The translations under genes were made by a program, and so were the position numbers. 38,976 bases of DNA from Clostridia bacterium (GTDB taxonomy: Bacteria > Bacillota > Clostridia > Oscillospirales > CAG-272): positions 1 to 38,976 of the forward strand of contig JAGATW010000039.1 of assembly GCA_017621085.1 (NCBI GenBank). Reading direction: 5' to 3'. Below, piece after piece: positions 15,880-22,698 of the stretch. The notes below the pieces were generated by a model. The model worked only from the letters and a program-made list of their open reading frames with translations. It did no database searches and was not told the origin of the DNA. How positions within the stretch are numbered: position 1 is the stretch's first letter; each line of letters begins with the position of its first letter.

Positions 15880-16596
15880 ATGGCAGAATATATTGTAGAG
15901 GCAAATGACCTACTTAAGCGATACAATAGCAGCTCTGTTGCATTAGACGGGCTTAATATTAGGCTTGAAAAGGGCAAAATTATAGGCTTGTTAGGACCAA
16001 ACGGTAGTGGTAAAACTACATTTATTAAAATTCTTGCAGGCTTGCTTACCCCAACAGGTGGTGAGGTGTTTATAGATGGAAACAGACCGGGAGTTGAAAC
16101 AAAAGCCATAGTTTCATATCTTCCCGAAAGACCATACTTTAACTCTTGGATGAAGGTTAGCCAATGCCTTGATTTCTTTGAGGACTTTTATGATAATTTT
16201 GACAGAAGCGTAGCCGAGGCTATGCTAAACGACTTAGGCGTTCCTCTTGACGCACTGTTAAAAACTCTTTCAAAGGGTACAAAGGAAAAGGTACAGCTTG
16301 TTCTTGTAATGTCAAGAAAAGCAAAGCTTTACCTGCTTGACGAGCCTATTGCAGGTGTTGACCCTGCTGCAAGAGAATACATTCTCAATACTATTATAGG
16401 CAACTATAACAGAGAGGCAACAATCTTGATTTCCACTCACCTAATTACCGATGTTGAGGATACCCTTGACCAATTTTTGTTCATTAACGGTGGCAAGGTG
16501 TTGTACGGTGGAGATGTAAAGACAATTAAGGAAACACAGGGAATGAGCCTTGATGCTTACTTTAGGGAGGTGTTCAGATGTTCAAGAAGCTATTAA
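15880..16596 (+). CDS. ABC transporter ATP-binding protein
   Basis: 238 residues with a complete nucleotide-binding domain: Walker A GPNGSGKT (39-46), signature LSKGTKEK (130-137), Walker B LYLLDEP (150-156), D-loop and switch His187 (STHL). The signature is LSKGT rather than LSGGQ, as seen in the YtrB/EcsA/YxlF-like group of Firmicutes exporters, which move peptides, lipids or antibiotics, or act in stress responses. AGGAGG lies 6 bases before the ATG. It overlaps the permease gene by 19 bases, so the two are translated together. No GntR regulator of the YtrA type is adjacent, and the substrate is unknown. Confidence 0.92.
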   Translation: MAEYIVEANDLLKRYNSSSVALDGLNIRLEKGKIIGLLGPNGSGKTTFIKILAGLLTPTGGEVFIDGNRPGVETKAIVSYLPERPYFNSWMKVSQCLDFFEDFYDNFDRSVAEAMLNDLGVPLDALLKTLSKGTKEKVQLVLVMSRKAKLYLLDEPIAGVDPAAREYILNTIIGNYNREATILISTHLITDVEDTLDQFLFINGGKVLYGGDVKTIKETQGMSLDAYFREVFRCSRSY

Positions 16597-17390
16597 AGTA
16601 TGATTTTCAAAGCTTAAAGCGCATAGGACTTCCTGTGCTGATAATGATTTTGGCATCAACCGTTGTTATAAGCGTTTTCGCAGGCGTTATGGTAAGTAAC
16701 GATGGCTATGGAGAGGTGTTTGGCATCCTTGAAATAATGGCAACTGTTTTTGTAGCGTTTGCCGGTATTGCTATTATGTGCTCCCCACTTATTATTCAAA
16801 TAATGGTGTATGAAAACTTTTACAGGACCTTAACAACAGATGAGGGCTATTTAACCTTTACCCTTCCTGTAAAGGCAAAGGACATTATTTTTGCAAAGCT
16901 AACAAACGGAACAATATGGACACTTATTTCAGGTGTGGCTGTTGGCTTGTCTGCTTTTATAGTAGCTCTTACAGTGGTAATAGCAAAGGGTGGTGGAGGA
17001 GGCTCATCTGAGCCTGTTCCCGTTGACCCAATTAGTGGAATGGCTGTTGCATGTATAATTTTAGGCATACTATTTGCTATTGTTTCCTATTTTGCAACAC
17101 AGATTGCCTACTTTATTATCATTTTCTGGGGTTCAACTATATTTAAAATCAAGAAATCATCAAACATAATTTGGCTTTTGATAATAGGTAACTTTATCAT
17201 AAGCGCAATAACAAGTACATTCTCATCGATTATAAGCTCTGTGGGAACAATAATAACAAAAGCCACAGGAAATTATGAGCTTGGAATGCTAATAACCCTA
17301 ATTGTGTTAGTGCTATTTGCAGGTGGATTAATGGTAGGCGCATTTTTCCTACTAAAGCACTTAATGGAGAAAAAAGTTAATTTACCATAA
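16578..17390 (+). CDS. ABC transporter permease
   Basis: 270 residues with about six hydrophobic segments and the start MFKKLLKYDFQSLKR, typical of ABC-2-like permeases. A Gly/Pro-rich loop (GGGGGSSEPVPVDP) separates the third and fourth segments. It overlaps the ATPase gene by 19 bases and must be its membrane partner. The substrate cannot be inferred. The gene ends about 20 bases before the tRNA promoter with no clear terminator. Confidence 0.85.
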   Translation: MFKKLLKYDFQSLKRIGLPVLIMILASTVVISVFAGVMVSNDGYGEVFGILEIMATVFVAFAGIAIMCSPLIIQIMVYENFYRTLTTDEGYLTFTLPVKAKDIIFAKLTNGTIWTLISGVAVGLSAFIVALTVVIAKGGGGGSSEPVPVDPISGMAVACIILGILFAIVSYFATQIAYFIIIFWGSTIFKIKKSSNIIWLLIIGNFIISAITSTFSSIISSVGTIITKATGNYELGMLITLIVLVLFAGGLMVGAFFLLKHLMEKKVNLP

Positions 17391-17408
17391 AATTTTTTAA
17401 AAAAAGTA

Positions 17409-17437
17409 TTGACAAACTAAAATTAATGTGATAGAAT
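17409..17437 (+). promoter_or_regulatory. Promoter of the tRNA pair
   Basis: TTGACA at 17409-17414, 17 bases, TAGAAT at 17432-17437, about 20 bases before the first tRNA. Confidence 0.85.
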
Positions 17438-17458
17438 ATCACCGTTGCAAGATAATAT

Positions 17459-17533
17459 GCTGGCGTGGCTCAATGGCAGAGCAGCTGATTTGTAATCAGC
17501 AGGTTGATGGTTCGACTCCGTTCGCCAGCTCCA
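17459..17533 (+). tRNA. tRNA-Thr (anticodon TGT)
   Basis: A full cloverleaf: acceptor GCTGGCG with CGCCAGC, anticodon stem CTGAT/ATCAG around TTTGTAA (anticodon TGT), T-arm with GGTTCGACTCC, discriminator T and an encoded CCA end. It reads ACA codons. Confidence 0.96.
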
Positions 17534-17548
17534 ATCTTGCAACGATAA

Positions 17549-17633
17549 GGGGGATTTCCCGAGCGGCCAAAGGGGGCAGACTGTAAATCTGTTGTCACTG
17601 ACTTCGGTGGTCCGAATCCACCATCCCCCACCA
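17549..17633 (+). tRNA. tRNA-Tyr (anticodon GTA)
   Basis: 85 bases with acceptor GGGGGAT/ATCCCCC, anticodon stem CAGA/TCTG with loop CTGTAAA (anticodon GTA), a long class II variable arm, discriminator A and an encoded CCA. It is 15 bases downstream of tRNA-Thr in the same transcript. Confidence 0.96.
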
Positions 17634-17670
17634 AGCAAAAAAGGCATCCAATAGGGTGCCTTTTTTGCTT
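17633..17670 (+). terminator. Terminator of the tRNA operon
   Basis: A stem of about 17-19 bp begins within the encoded CCA of tRNA-Tyr (CCAAGCAAAAAAGGCATCC with its partner, one wobble), around the loop AATA; T6 lies in the right arm. The right arm continues as GGTGGGGATG, which also mirrors the tRNA 3' acceptor strand CATCCCCCACC. Confidence 0.85.
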
Positions 17671-17803
17671 GGTGGGGATGAGTCTTCGGACACCATTTTT
17701 GTCCCTTGGGGACAAAAATGTGGTTCGCTCTTTCCCGAGCAAGCGTTGTCAGCTTGCTAGCATAAGCTGTTAGGGAAAGCCTCAGCTCTGCTGAGAATCC
17801 ACC
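17643..17803 (+). repeat. Structured tandem repeat, unit 1
   Basis: The unit starts with the terminator hairpin GGCATCC/GGGTGCC plus T6. It continues GCTTGGTGGGGATGAGTC, then TTCGGACACCA, a TTTTTGTCCC/GGGACAAAAA hairpin, GTGGTTCGCTC, a stem CTTTCCC/GGGAAAG enclosing GCTTGCTAGCATAAG, and a CTCAGC/GCTGAG hairpin. It ends in GAATCCACC. Most of it recurs in unit 2 at 17834-18035. The final GAATCCACC also matches the T-arm side of the tRNA-Tyr just upstream. Confidence 0.8.
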
Positions 17804-17833
17804 CTCGGATATGTTCGCACGAATAGTCTTGGG

Positions 17834-18035
17834 GGACACCAATCGGTGTCCTTTTTTGTTTGGTGGGGATGAGTCTTCGGACACCATTTTTGTCCCTTGA
17901 GGACAAAAATGTGGTTCGCTCTTTTGCCCAAAGTCGTTGTTAGGGGTCCTCAAAACGAAGAATGAGTTTTGGGGTTCTCGTGGGCTTGTTAGCATAAGAC
18001 GTGGGCAAAAGCCTCAGCTCTGCTGAGAATCCACC
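17834..18035 (+). repeat. Structured tandem repeat, unit 2
   Basis: The same order as unit 1: terminator hairpin GGACACC/GGTGTCC with T6, GTTTGGTGGGGATGAGTC, the TTTTTGTCC/GGACAAAAA hairpin, then a variable stem CTTTTGCCC/GGGCAAAAG enclosing GCTTGTTAGCATAAG, the CTCAGC/GCTGAG hairpin and GAATCCACC. The leading stem and the variable stem differ from unit 1 on both arms yet stay paired. Unit 2 has about 40 extra bases that form another hairpin (CCTCAAAAC with GTTTTGGGG). Confidence 0.8.
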
Positions 18036-18050
18036 CTTGGCAATGTTTAT

Positions 18051-18177
18051 CCAATCCGAAGGATTGGTATGTAATCACGACGTAGTCGTGTATCTCCCTT
18101 CGGATTGATTCCATACATCACTTCGTGATGATTCCATACCGCAACAAGTTGCGAATTCCATACAAGGCTGCGCCTTG
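18051..18177 (+). repeat. Palindrome array (five short hairpins with a shared spacer)
   Basis: Successive hairpins are CCAATCC/GGATTGG (18051-18067), CACGAC/GTCGTG (18076-18090), CATCAC/GTGATG (18116-18130), CGCAAC/GTTGCG (18140-18153) and CAAGGC/GCCTTG (18163-18177). The last three are separated by ATTCCATAC. An 11-bp outer pairing (CAATCCGAAGG at 18052 with 18097-18107) encloses the second hairpin. No coding potential is apparent. Confidence 0.85.
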
Positions 18178-18203
18178 ATTTGTTTGTGAATGTGTGATAT
18201 AAT
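18175..18203 (+). promoter_or_regulatory. Promoter at the end of the first palindrome array
   Basis: TTGATT at 18175-18180, whose first bases are the tail of the last hairpin, then 17 bases and TATAAT at 18198-18203 with an extended TGA. The same layout ends the second array at 18998-19026. It would drive the membrane protein gene at 18271 with a leader of about 60 bases. Confidence 0.7.
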
Positions 18204-18270
18204 TAAGCAAAGGATACAAATACCGAAAATTGTTGTAATATGTTAAAGATTTTTAAGGGGGGGTATTACC

Positions 18271-18729
18271 GTGAAAAATAGAAAGCACACGATGTTTTTA
18301 ATGATAAGTCTTGCAGTGTTTGTGGCTTCGGTAATCGCAGTTATCCTCTATTATTGTGAAGCCATAGCAGAGCTGAGTCACATTCTTTCTGAAGTTACGG
18401 ATACACAAGAGAGAGTAGGGTTAGAAGAAGGGGTGTTTTGGAGTTCCTTCTTTACAGTCGCCGTTTTGGGAGCAGAGCTTTCTTTTGTCAGAAGTGTTTA
18501 TAAAATGCTGAAGCATAAACCGAAGAAATGGATCGGAATATGCTATCTTGTCTCGGCTGTTTTGGCATTTCTTTCCATTGCTTTTTATTGTCTTGTTGTT
18601 TTGAAAGTATTTAATTTTGCAAGTGCGAGCGGACGTGACTATACCGGAGATGTATATCTGCTTACTTTTTGGCCATCTTTTTTAGTATCTTTTGCCTTAG
18701 GAAGTGTACCTGTAAAACAGAATGATTGA
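18271..18729 (+). CDS. Small four-segment membrane protein, unknown function
   Basis: 152 residues from a GTG start, preceded by AAGGGGGGG at about 7 bases. Four hydrophobic segments lie at about 8-28, 56-75, 88-112 and 128-147; a short acidic stretch (EVTDTQERVGLEEG) lies between the first and second. I do not recognise a family. By eye the codon use is less A-rich than in the neighbours and the gene is flanked on both sides by repeat arrays, which suggests it was acquired as an accessory gene. Its promoter is supplied by the upstream array. Confidence 0.7.
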   Translation: MKNRKHTMFLMISLAVFVASVIAVILYYCEAIAELSHILSEVTDTQERVGLEEGVFWSSFFTVAVLGAELSFVRSVYKMLKHKPKKWIGICYLVSAVLAFLSIAFYCLVVLKVFNFASASGRDYTGDVYLLTFWPSFLVSFALGSVPVKQND

Positions 18730-18900
18730 ACTACTTTTGGTCGTTCTTACCTCACTCACGCACCGTACTGTTTTTGAAATTAACAAAAACTTGTTGTTAA
18801 CAAGCAATTGACCGATTTCATGTCCATAATAGTCAAAAAACAGACACCTTTTGTTTGTTTTTACCTATGTTCAGACACCTTTTCACCCGTTTAAGGCAAC
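18730..18900. other. Non-coding spacer in the repeat island
   Basis: No gene is supported. CAGACACCTTTT occurs twice (around 18841 and 18873), and AAACTTGTTGTTAACAAG gives a small inverted repeat near 18787. These may be remnants of an insertion. Confidence 0.4.
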
Positions 18901-18940
18901 AAAAAACGCACTTTTGTCTTGTGACAAAGGTGCGTTTTTT
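18901..18940 (+). terminator. Strong hairpin terminator opening the second array
   Basis: An 18-bp stem (AAAAAACGCAC... at 18901-18918 with 18923-18940, one wobble), loop TTGT, and T6 at the end of the right arm. It ends transcription from the small membrane protein gene. Confidence 0.85.
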
Positions 18941-18948
18941 GAATGTTG

Positions 18949-18997
18949 TTTGCCTTCGGCAAATGATGTTGGCTTTGCCAATGATGACGGCTACGCC
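18949..18997 (+). repeat. Second palindrome array
   Basis: Hairpins TTTGCC/GGCAAA (18949-18963), TTGGC/GCCAA (18969-18981) and GGC/GCC (18989-18997) are separated by ATGATG-type spacers. The last hairpin and the following bases share a 38-base module with the first array: GGCTNCGCCTTGATTTG, nine variable bases, GTGTGATATAAT. Confidence 0.8.
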
Positions 18998-19026
18998 TTG
19001 ATTTGCACGCAAGAGTGTGATATAAT
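18998..19026 (+). promoter_or_regulatory. Promoter at the end of the second palindrome array
   Basis: TTGATT at 18998-19003, 17 bases, TATAAT at 19021-19026 with an extended TGA. It is identical in plan to the promoter at 18175 and lies 42 bases before the gene at 19068. Confidence 0.75.
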
Positions 19027-19067
19027 AATTACAGAAAGCATATCTTTAAAATAAAGGAGCTTAAAAT

Positions 19068-19487
19068 ATGATTTACGTAAAAGGACAAACGCGGCTGCCA
19101 CCTGATGATGAAAAAAAGCTACTTGATGAATTGGAAAAATATCGTCTTGTGCGAAGCAGGACCGTTTATTGGGAAAGGCTTGATGAATGTCGCGAGGGCG
19201 AGGACACCTATGAGGACGAGTATTCCTTGATAGATACTGAAAATTGTCCCTTTGGAATTTTAATTAATATAAGTGACAAGGATTATAGCTTTGTTGGAAT
19301 AGACGTTGTACACAAATCAACAGAAAGCTGGAATGCAGGGCTTAACAAGGAAGAAACACATCTAATGTGTACTCTTTATGCCGACGGCACTAAAACAGGC
19401 TCATATTCATCAAGGTCCACATACGATAGCCCTAACAACTATGACGATGTAAAAATATCCTACTCCCTTCGTCGCATAGGCTGTTGA
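19068..19487 (+). CDS. Hypothetical soluble protein
   Basis: 139 residues; AAAGGAG lies 8 bases before the ATG. It has no signal peptide or membrane segment. It is rich in charged residues, with an acidic stretch in the first half (REGEDTYEDEYSLIDTE), then a predicted beta region (GILINISDKDYSFVGIDVVH) and a Ser/Tyr/Asp-rich end. I recognise no family. It is single, driven by the array-borne promoter and closed by the terminator at 19527. Confidence 0.7.
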   Translation: MIYVKGQTRLPPDDEKKLLDELEKYRLVRSRTVYWERLDECREGEDTYEDEYSLIDTENCPFGILINISDKDYSFVGIDVVHKSTESWNAGLNKEETHLMCTLYADGTKTGSYSSRSTYDSPNNYDDVKISYSLRRIGC

Positions 19488-19526
19488 TTTTGCTTGGAAA
19501 AGTCAAAAAACTATTTTTAAGAAAAA

Positions 19527-19564
19527 CCCTTACAAGACTTTATTGCCTTGTAAGGGGTATTTTT
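19527..19564 (+). terminator. Terminator after the hypothetical gene
   Basis: A stem of at least 9 bp (CCTTACAAG at 19528-19536 with 19547-19555, extended by one C-G pair), then GTATTTTTA. Confidence 0.75.
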
Positions 19565-19570
19565 ATTCAA

Positions 19571-19711
19571 TGCAGTAGATTTGCTCCTTTAAAATATCAA
19601 CAGCTTGCAGACCTTTTGTCAGTTGATAGAAGCGTTATGTCAAAGGAGCTTTGCAAAATGAGGAATGAGGGGCTTTTAGAGTTTAACAAAAGCAAATTCA
19701 AGCTGTTTTAA
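19571..19711 (+). pseudogene. C-terminal fragment of a Crp/Fnr-family regulator
   Basis: The translated fragment FAPLKYQQLADLLSVDRS, then VMSKELCKMRNEGLLEF and NKSKFKLF, matches the winged-helix end of clostridial Crp/Fnr regulators (the usual form is PFNRQQLADFLSVDRSA...SELSKMRNEGLI). The whole cyclic-nucleotide-binding domain is missing, and a terminator lies immediately upstream, so it is a decayed remnant and probably not expressed. The reading frame stays open back to 19484, but that part has no Crp similarity and no ribosome binding site. Confidence 0.75.
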
Positions 19712-19720
19712 TCAAAGCCT

Positions 19721-19750
19721 TTTATATGATATTTGAAAAGTCATATAAAA
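19721..19750 (+). terminator. AT-rich hairpin
   Basis: TTTATATGA at 19721-19729 pairs with TCATATAAA at 19741-19749. No T run follows, so its role as a terminator is uncertain. It lies between the Crp remnant and the tubulin-like operon promoter. Confidence 0.35.
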
Positions 19751-19784
19751 ACAATATCCCTCAGACGTTTTTTATACATGATTA

Positions 19785-19813
19785 TTGACTTAATATACAA
19801 TATAATGTATAAT
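19785..19813 (+). promoter_or_regulatory. Promoter of the tubulin-like operon
   Basis: TTGACT at 19785-19790, 17 bases, TATAAT at 19808-19813. The leader to the first ATG is about 90 bases and contains no obvious structure. Confidence 0.8.
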
Positions 19814-19908
19814 TATTATAAATAAACTGTGAATTTTTGAAGATGATTGCACTATAAGATTATCAAACGCTTCAAATAGGTTGATTTTTCTAATTTTGGA
19901 GGAATGAA

Positions 19909-22677
19909 ATGGCAAAAGCATTATTATTGGGACTTGGTGGAATGGGAGGACGTATAGTTAATAACGTCATGACTGAGTTAAGGGAGGATAATATTGAAAT
20001 TGATGATAGCAAGTTTTGTTGCGCCGTTTTTGATACTAACACAGAGGATATGGATTTATTAGACGCAGCAGGAAATGGAATTCATATTATACCTACAAGC
20101 AAGGATAAGAACATAGGCTCGTACCTTAAGGCTTATGAAAAGGATAATATCAAGGCTTGGATGCCCACATCTACATTGCTGCGCCACGAGGAAATGCGTT
20201 GGGGCACATCTCAAATGAGAACAATGTCACGTCTTGCATTTTACGATGTAATTCAAAATAGGGATATATTAGATCTTGAAAGAGAAATAGAAAAGCTTTT
20301 AAATGGTCATGAGGAAAACTATATCAATGTTACAATTATATCATCCTTAGCGGGAGGCACCGGCTCAGGAATGCTTATACAGACTGCTCTTTGGGTAAGA
20401 GATCTTCTCGAGGATAGAAATTGCACTGTAACCATAAGAGGAATATTAGTACTTCCCGAAGCGCTTATTAAATGTGTTCGTCAGGTTGGTAATGACGAAA
20501 GAATGCGTGATAAAATTCGTGCTAACGCATATGCCACAATACGTGAATTGAATGCCATAACTAAAATAAGAACAGGTGTTTATAAGCCACAAAAAAGAGT
20601 ATGGCTTGACGGCTTTGCTGACAGCGAGCGCAAATATGAGTGTGAGGATGCATCCGTATTCGACTACGCATTTTTTGTGGATTGCGATATGGATGAAAAT
20701 AACAGAGATAGCATAGAGGATTATGAAAAATCCGTTGCACGACTTACATATATGCACATGTTAGCCCCTGCCAGCGATGGCGCATACACAAAGGAGGACA
20801 GCGCATACAGACAGCATCAATTAAGTAAGGAGCCGCTATATGGCTTGTGTGATACTGCCAAGGCGATTTATCCAACGGAATCAATTTTAGAGTATTGTAC
20901 CTTAAGAGCGATTAAGGATTCTTTAGTTAATAGCTGGAGAGCAATTGACCAAAGAATAGAAAATCAAGATGACAAGCAGTTAAGATACATTGAAAAATTT
21001 AACGAGTTATCTCAAAAGCAAGATTCAGACAACAAGCTTTTCCAAAAAATAAGAGCTGATATAATGAACTCACAAATGGAGCTTGGCAAGGAGATTTTAA
21101 CAAATAAAATAGATGATTTTTTAACATCTATTGGCACAAAAATATGGAGCTCAATAAAAAAGTTCAATATAGGTGAGCTGAACAAAATAAAAATCAGCAA
21201 GAAAAGGCAGGATTGGGTTGAAGATAAGGATGAGATAAAAAGCATTGAAAAAGCCAAAAATCTTGTCTGCGAAAAAAGAGAGCAAATTGCGTTTTTTGAA
21301 AAAACAGTTAGAACTCAAAGTGAATATATTGTAAAAGCATTAATAGAGGACATATGCCCCATTGATATGGGTAGGGTTGATATAAGCGATACATCTTCTG
21401 TTATGGGCTTATTTACAAAGAGAGACAATGAGGGACAATTATATTTCATTCACCCTATTGCTATGAGATATTTGATATACAAGCTTTTAAATGAGCTTGA
21501 TATGAAAATGCAAGAATTTACACAGCTTGAAGAAATAAAGGACAGGCTGCTTGATAACAAGCACGAGGCGGAGATGTTTGACAAAGATGCCTTGCTTTAT
21601 CTTGATAAAAAGCCTTTCTTAATGTCCACATCTGCATTTATTAAGAAATTTAAGGAGATATACTACGAGTTTAATCACGAACAGCATAAGCTTTGTTGTC
21701 AATATGTAGAAAAGATTATTATTTGCGAGCTGTCAAGAGAGCTTACGCACAGATTAGAGGTATTGTCTAAGGTTATAGAAAGCTTCTTTAATGGCCTTGA
21801 CAGGGTTTACAATAAAATAGAGGATGGGCTTTCTATCAACATAGATATGACAGAAAATTGTAGCCGAAACACCATATACATTTGTGGCTCAAGAAGGGAA
21901 AAGGAGGACTTTTATAAGTCACTTCATTTGAATGTAAGCAAGGGTAACAGGGAAATAAATAAGGCGATTGCCGATGCCTTGTACGGTCAGTTCTGCACAC
22001 TGAAAAATCCTAATGAGAACAATAACGCACCATATATGAATCGCAGTGCTATTGATATATACTACAAGGAATCTCTAAAGGTGTATAGAAATATCATAAT
22101 CAAGGATTATAGTGAGGAAATAGACCTTGATATTTATTCTGCTGTATGCAAGAGCGTTGACTTGGATTGCGAAAAAAAGTTTGAAAAGAATCTGGATGAC
22201 TTATCCGATTATGAAAACGTAAGCATAATGCATCGCTATCATTTAGATGCAATGAAGGATTTGGTTAACCGACTTAAAACTATTGGCATCCCGATTATTA
22301 CTAAGGATAATGAAAAGACAAATAATACCGGATATGGAGTTACCTTCTGGGGCTTTAGTCCAAAGTTAGTTGAAAGGTGTGATAAATTGGGTGAGATACT
22401 TGGAATAAATGTGTTATCTCAGCAAAACAACGCGTATTCCAAAAACGAGCTTAATTGCTATTGCTCCGTATATGGCTTTAAAGCAGATGGAGTTGACAAG
22501 CTTAATGAGCTTAAGGAGCACGAGCCGGATAACTATTATGCCGGCTACAAAAGAATAATAGACAGAATAAACAGCGACCTTGAATGCGGCAACAAGGACG
22601 CCTTAGTTCAAACCCCGCATCTTGACAAAACATGGCACGAAATTCTTCCATATATTTCATCAAAAAAGAAGGATTAA
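19909..22677 (+). CDS. Tubulin-like GTPase-family protein, copy 1
   Basis: 922 residues. The N-terminus has a Rossmann-like tubulin/FtsZ nucleotide fold: T1 loop GLGGMGGRIVN (8-18), a strand ending AVFDTNTEDM, T4-like GGTGSG (149-154) and the helix block RANAYATIRELNAI. The size and these motifs fit the bacterial tubulin-like family (Pfam Tubulin_2), not FtsZ or TubZ, which are half as long. The rest is helical and charged, with blocks kept in all three copies: GLFTK.D..G..YF.HPIA.RY, YLDKKPF and TPHLDKTWH (from 902). It stops 12 residues after that last motif. GGAGGA lies 5 bases before the ATG. It is the first gene of a three-gene operon with 21- and 27-base gaps. A cytoplasmic GTP-binding or filament-forming role is inferred from the fold only. 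Confidence 0.78.
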   Translation: MAKALLLGLGGMGGRIVNNVMTELREDNIEIDDSKFCCAVFDTNTEDMDLLDAAGNGIHIIPTSKDKNIGSYLKAYEKDNIKAWMPTSTLLRHEEMRWGTSQMRTMSRLAFYDVIQNRDILDLEREIEKLLNGHEENYINVTIISSLAGGTGSGMLIQTALWVRDLLEDRNCTVTIRGILVLPEALIKCVRQVGNDERMRDKIRANAYATIRELNAITKIRTGVYKPQKRVWLDGFADSERKYECEDASVFDYAFFVDCDMDENNRDSIEDYEKSVARLTYMHMLAPASDGAYTKEDSAYRQHQLSKEPLYGLCDTAKAIYPTESILEYCTLRAIKDSLVNSWRAIDQRIENQDDKQLRYIEKFNELSQKQDSDNKLFQKIRADIMNSQMELGKEILTNKIDDFLTSIGTKIWSSIKKFNIGELNKIKISKKRQDWVEDKDEIKSIEKAKNLVCEKREQIAFFEKTVRTQSEYIVKALIEDICPIDMGRVDISDTSSVMGLFTKRDNEGQLYFIHPIAMRYLIYKLLNELDMKMQEFTQLEEIKDRLLDNKHEAEMFDKDALLYLDKKPFLMSTSAFIKKFKEIYYEFNHEQHKLCCQYVEKIIICELSRELTHRLEVLSKVIESFFNGLDRVYNKIEDGLSINIDMTENCSRNTIYICGSRREKEDFYKSLHLNVSKGNREINKAIADALYGQFCTLKNPNENNNAPYMNRSAIDIYYKESLKVYRNIIIKDYSEEIDLDIYSAVCKSVDLDCEKKFEKNLDDLSDYENVSIMHRYHLDAMKDLVNRLKTIGIPIITKDNEKTNNTGYGVTFWGFSPKLVERCDKLGEILGINVLSQQNNAYSKNELNCYCSVYGFKADGVDKLNELKEHEPDNYYAGYKRIIDRINSDLECGNKDALVQTPHLDKTWHEILPYISSKKKD

Positions 22678-22698
22678 TTACAACAAAGGAGACGTAAA

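Noticed and set aside
17470-17742. Second minus-strand frame (90 residues) over the tRNAs
   Set aside because: Same reason: antisense to both tRNAs and the terminator.
17423-17995. Minus-strand open frame of 190 residues across the tRNA genes and repeats
   Set aside because: It is antisense to tRNA-Tyr, tRNA-Thr and the repeat units, and has no ribosome binding site. Translations of antisense tRNA of this kind (GGGWWIRTTEV and similar) are a common false protein call.
18051-18177. CRISPR-like array
   Set aside because: Spacer ATTCCATAC is too short and the palindromes between differ in sequence and length; no cas gene is in the window.
18851-19054. Open frame of 67 residues on the plus strand
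   Set aside because: It runs through a strong terminator, the palindrome array and a promoter, and has no ribosome binding site.
17409-19067. Integrated phage or integrative element at the tRNA genes
   Set aside because: No integrase, transposase or phage gene is present, and no long direct repeat of the tRNA end flanks a larger block; only short GAATCCACC copies are seen.
19484-19570. N-terminal half of a 75-residue protein before the Crp fragment
   Set aside because: It begins at a TTG overlapping the previous stop, crosses a terminator and has no Crp similarity, so only the distal part is called as a remnant.
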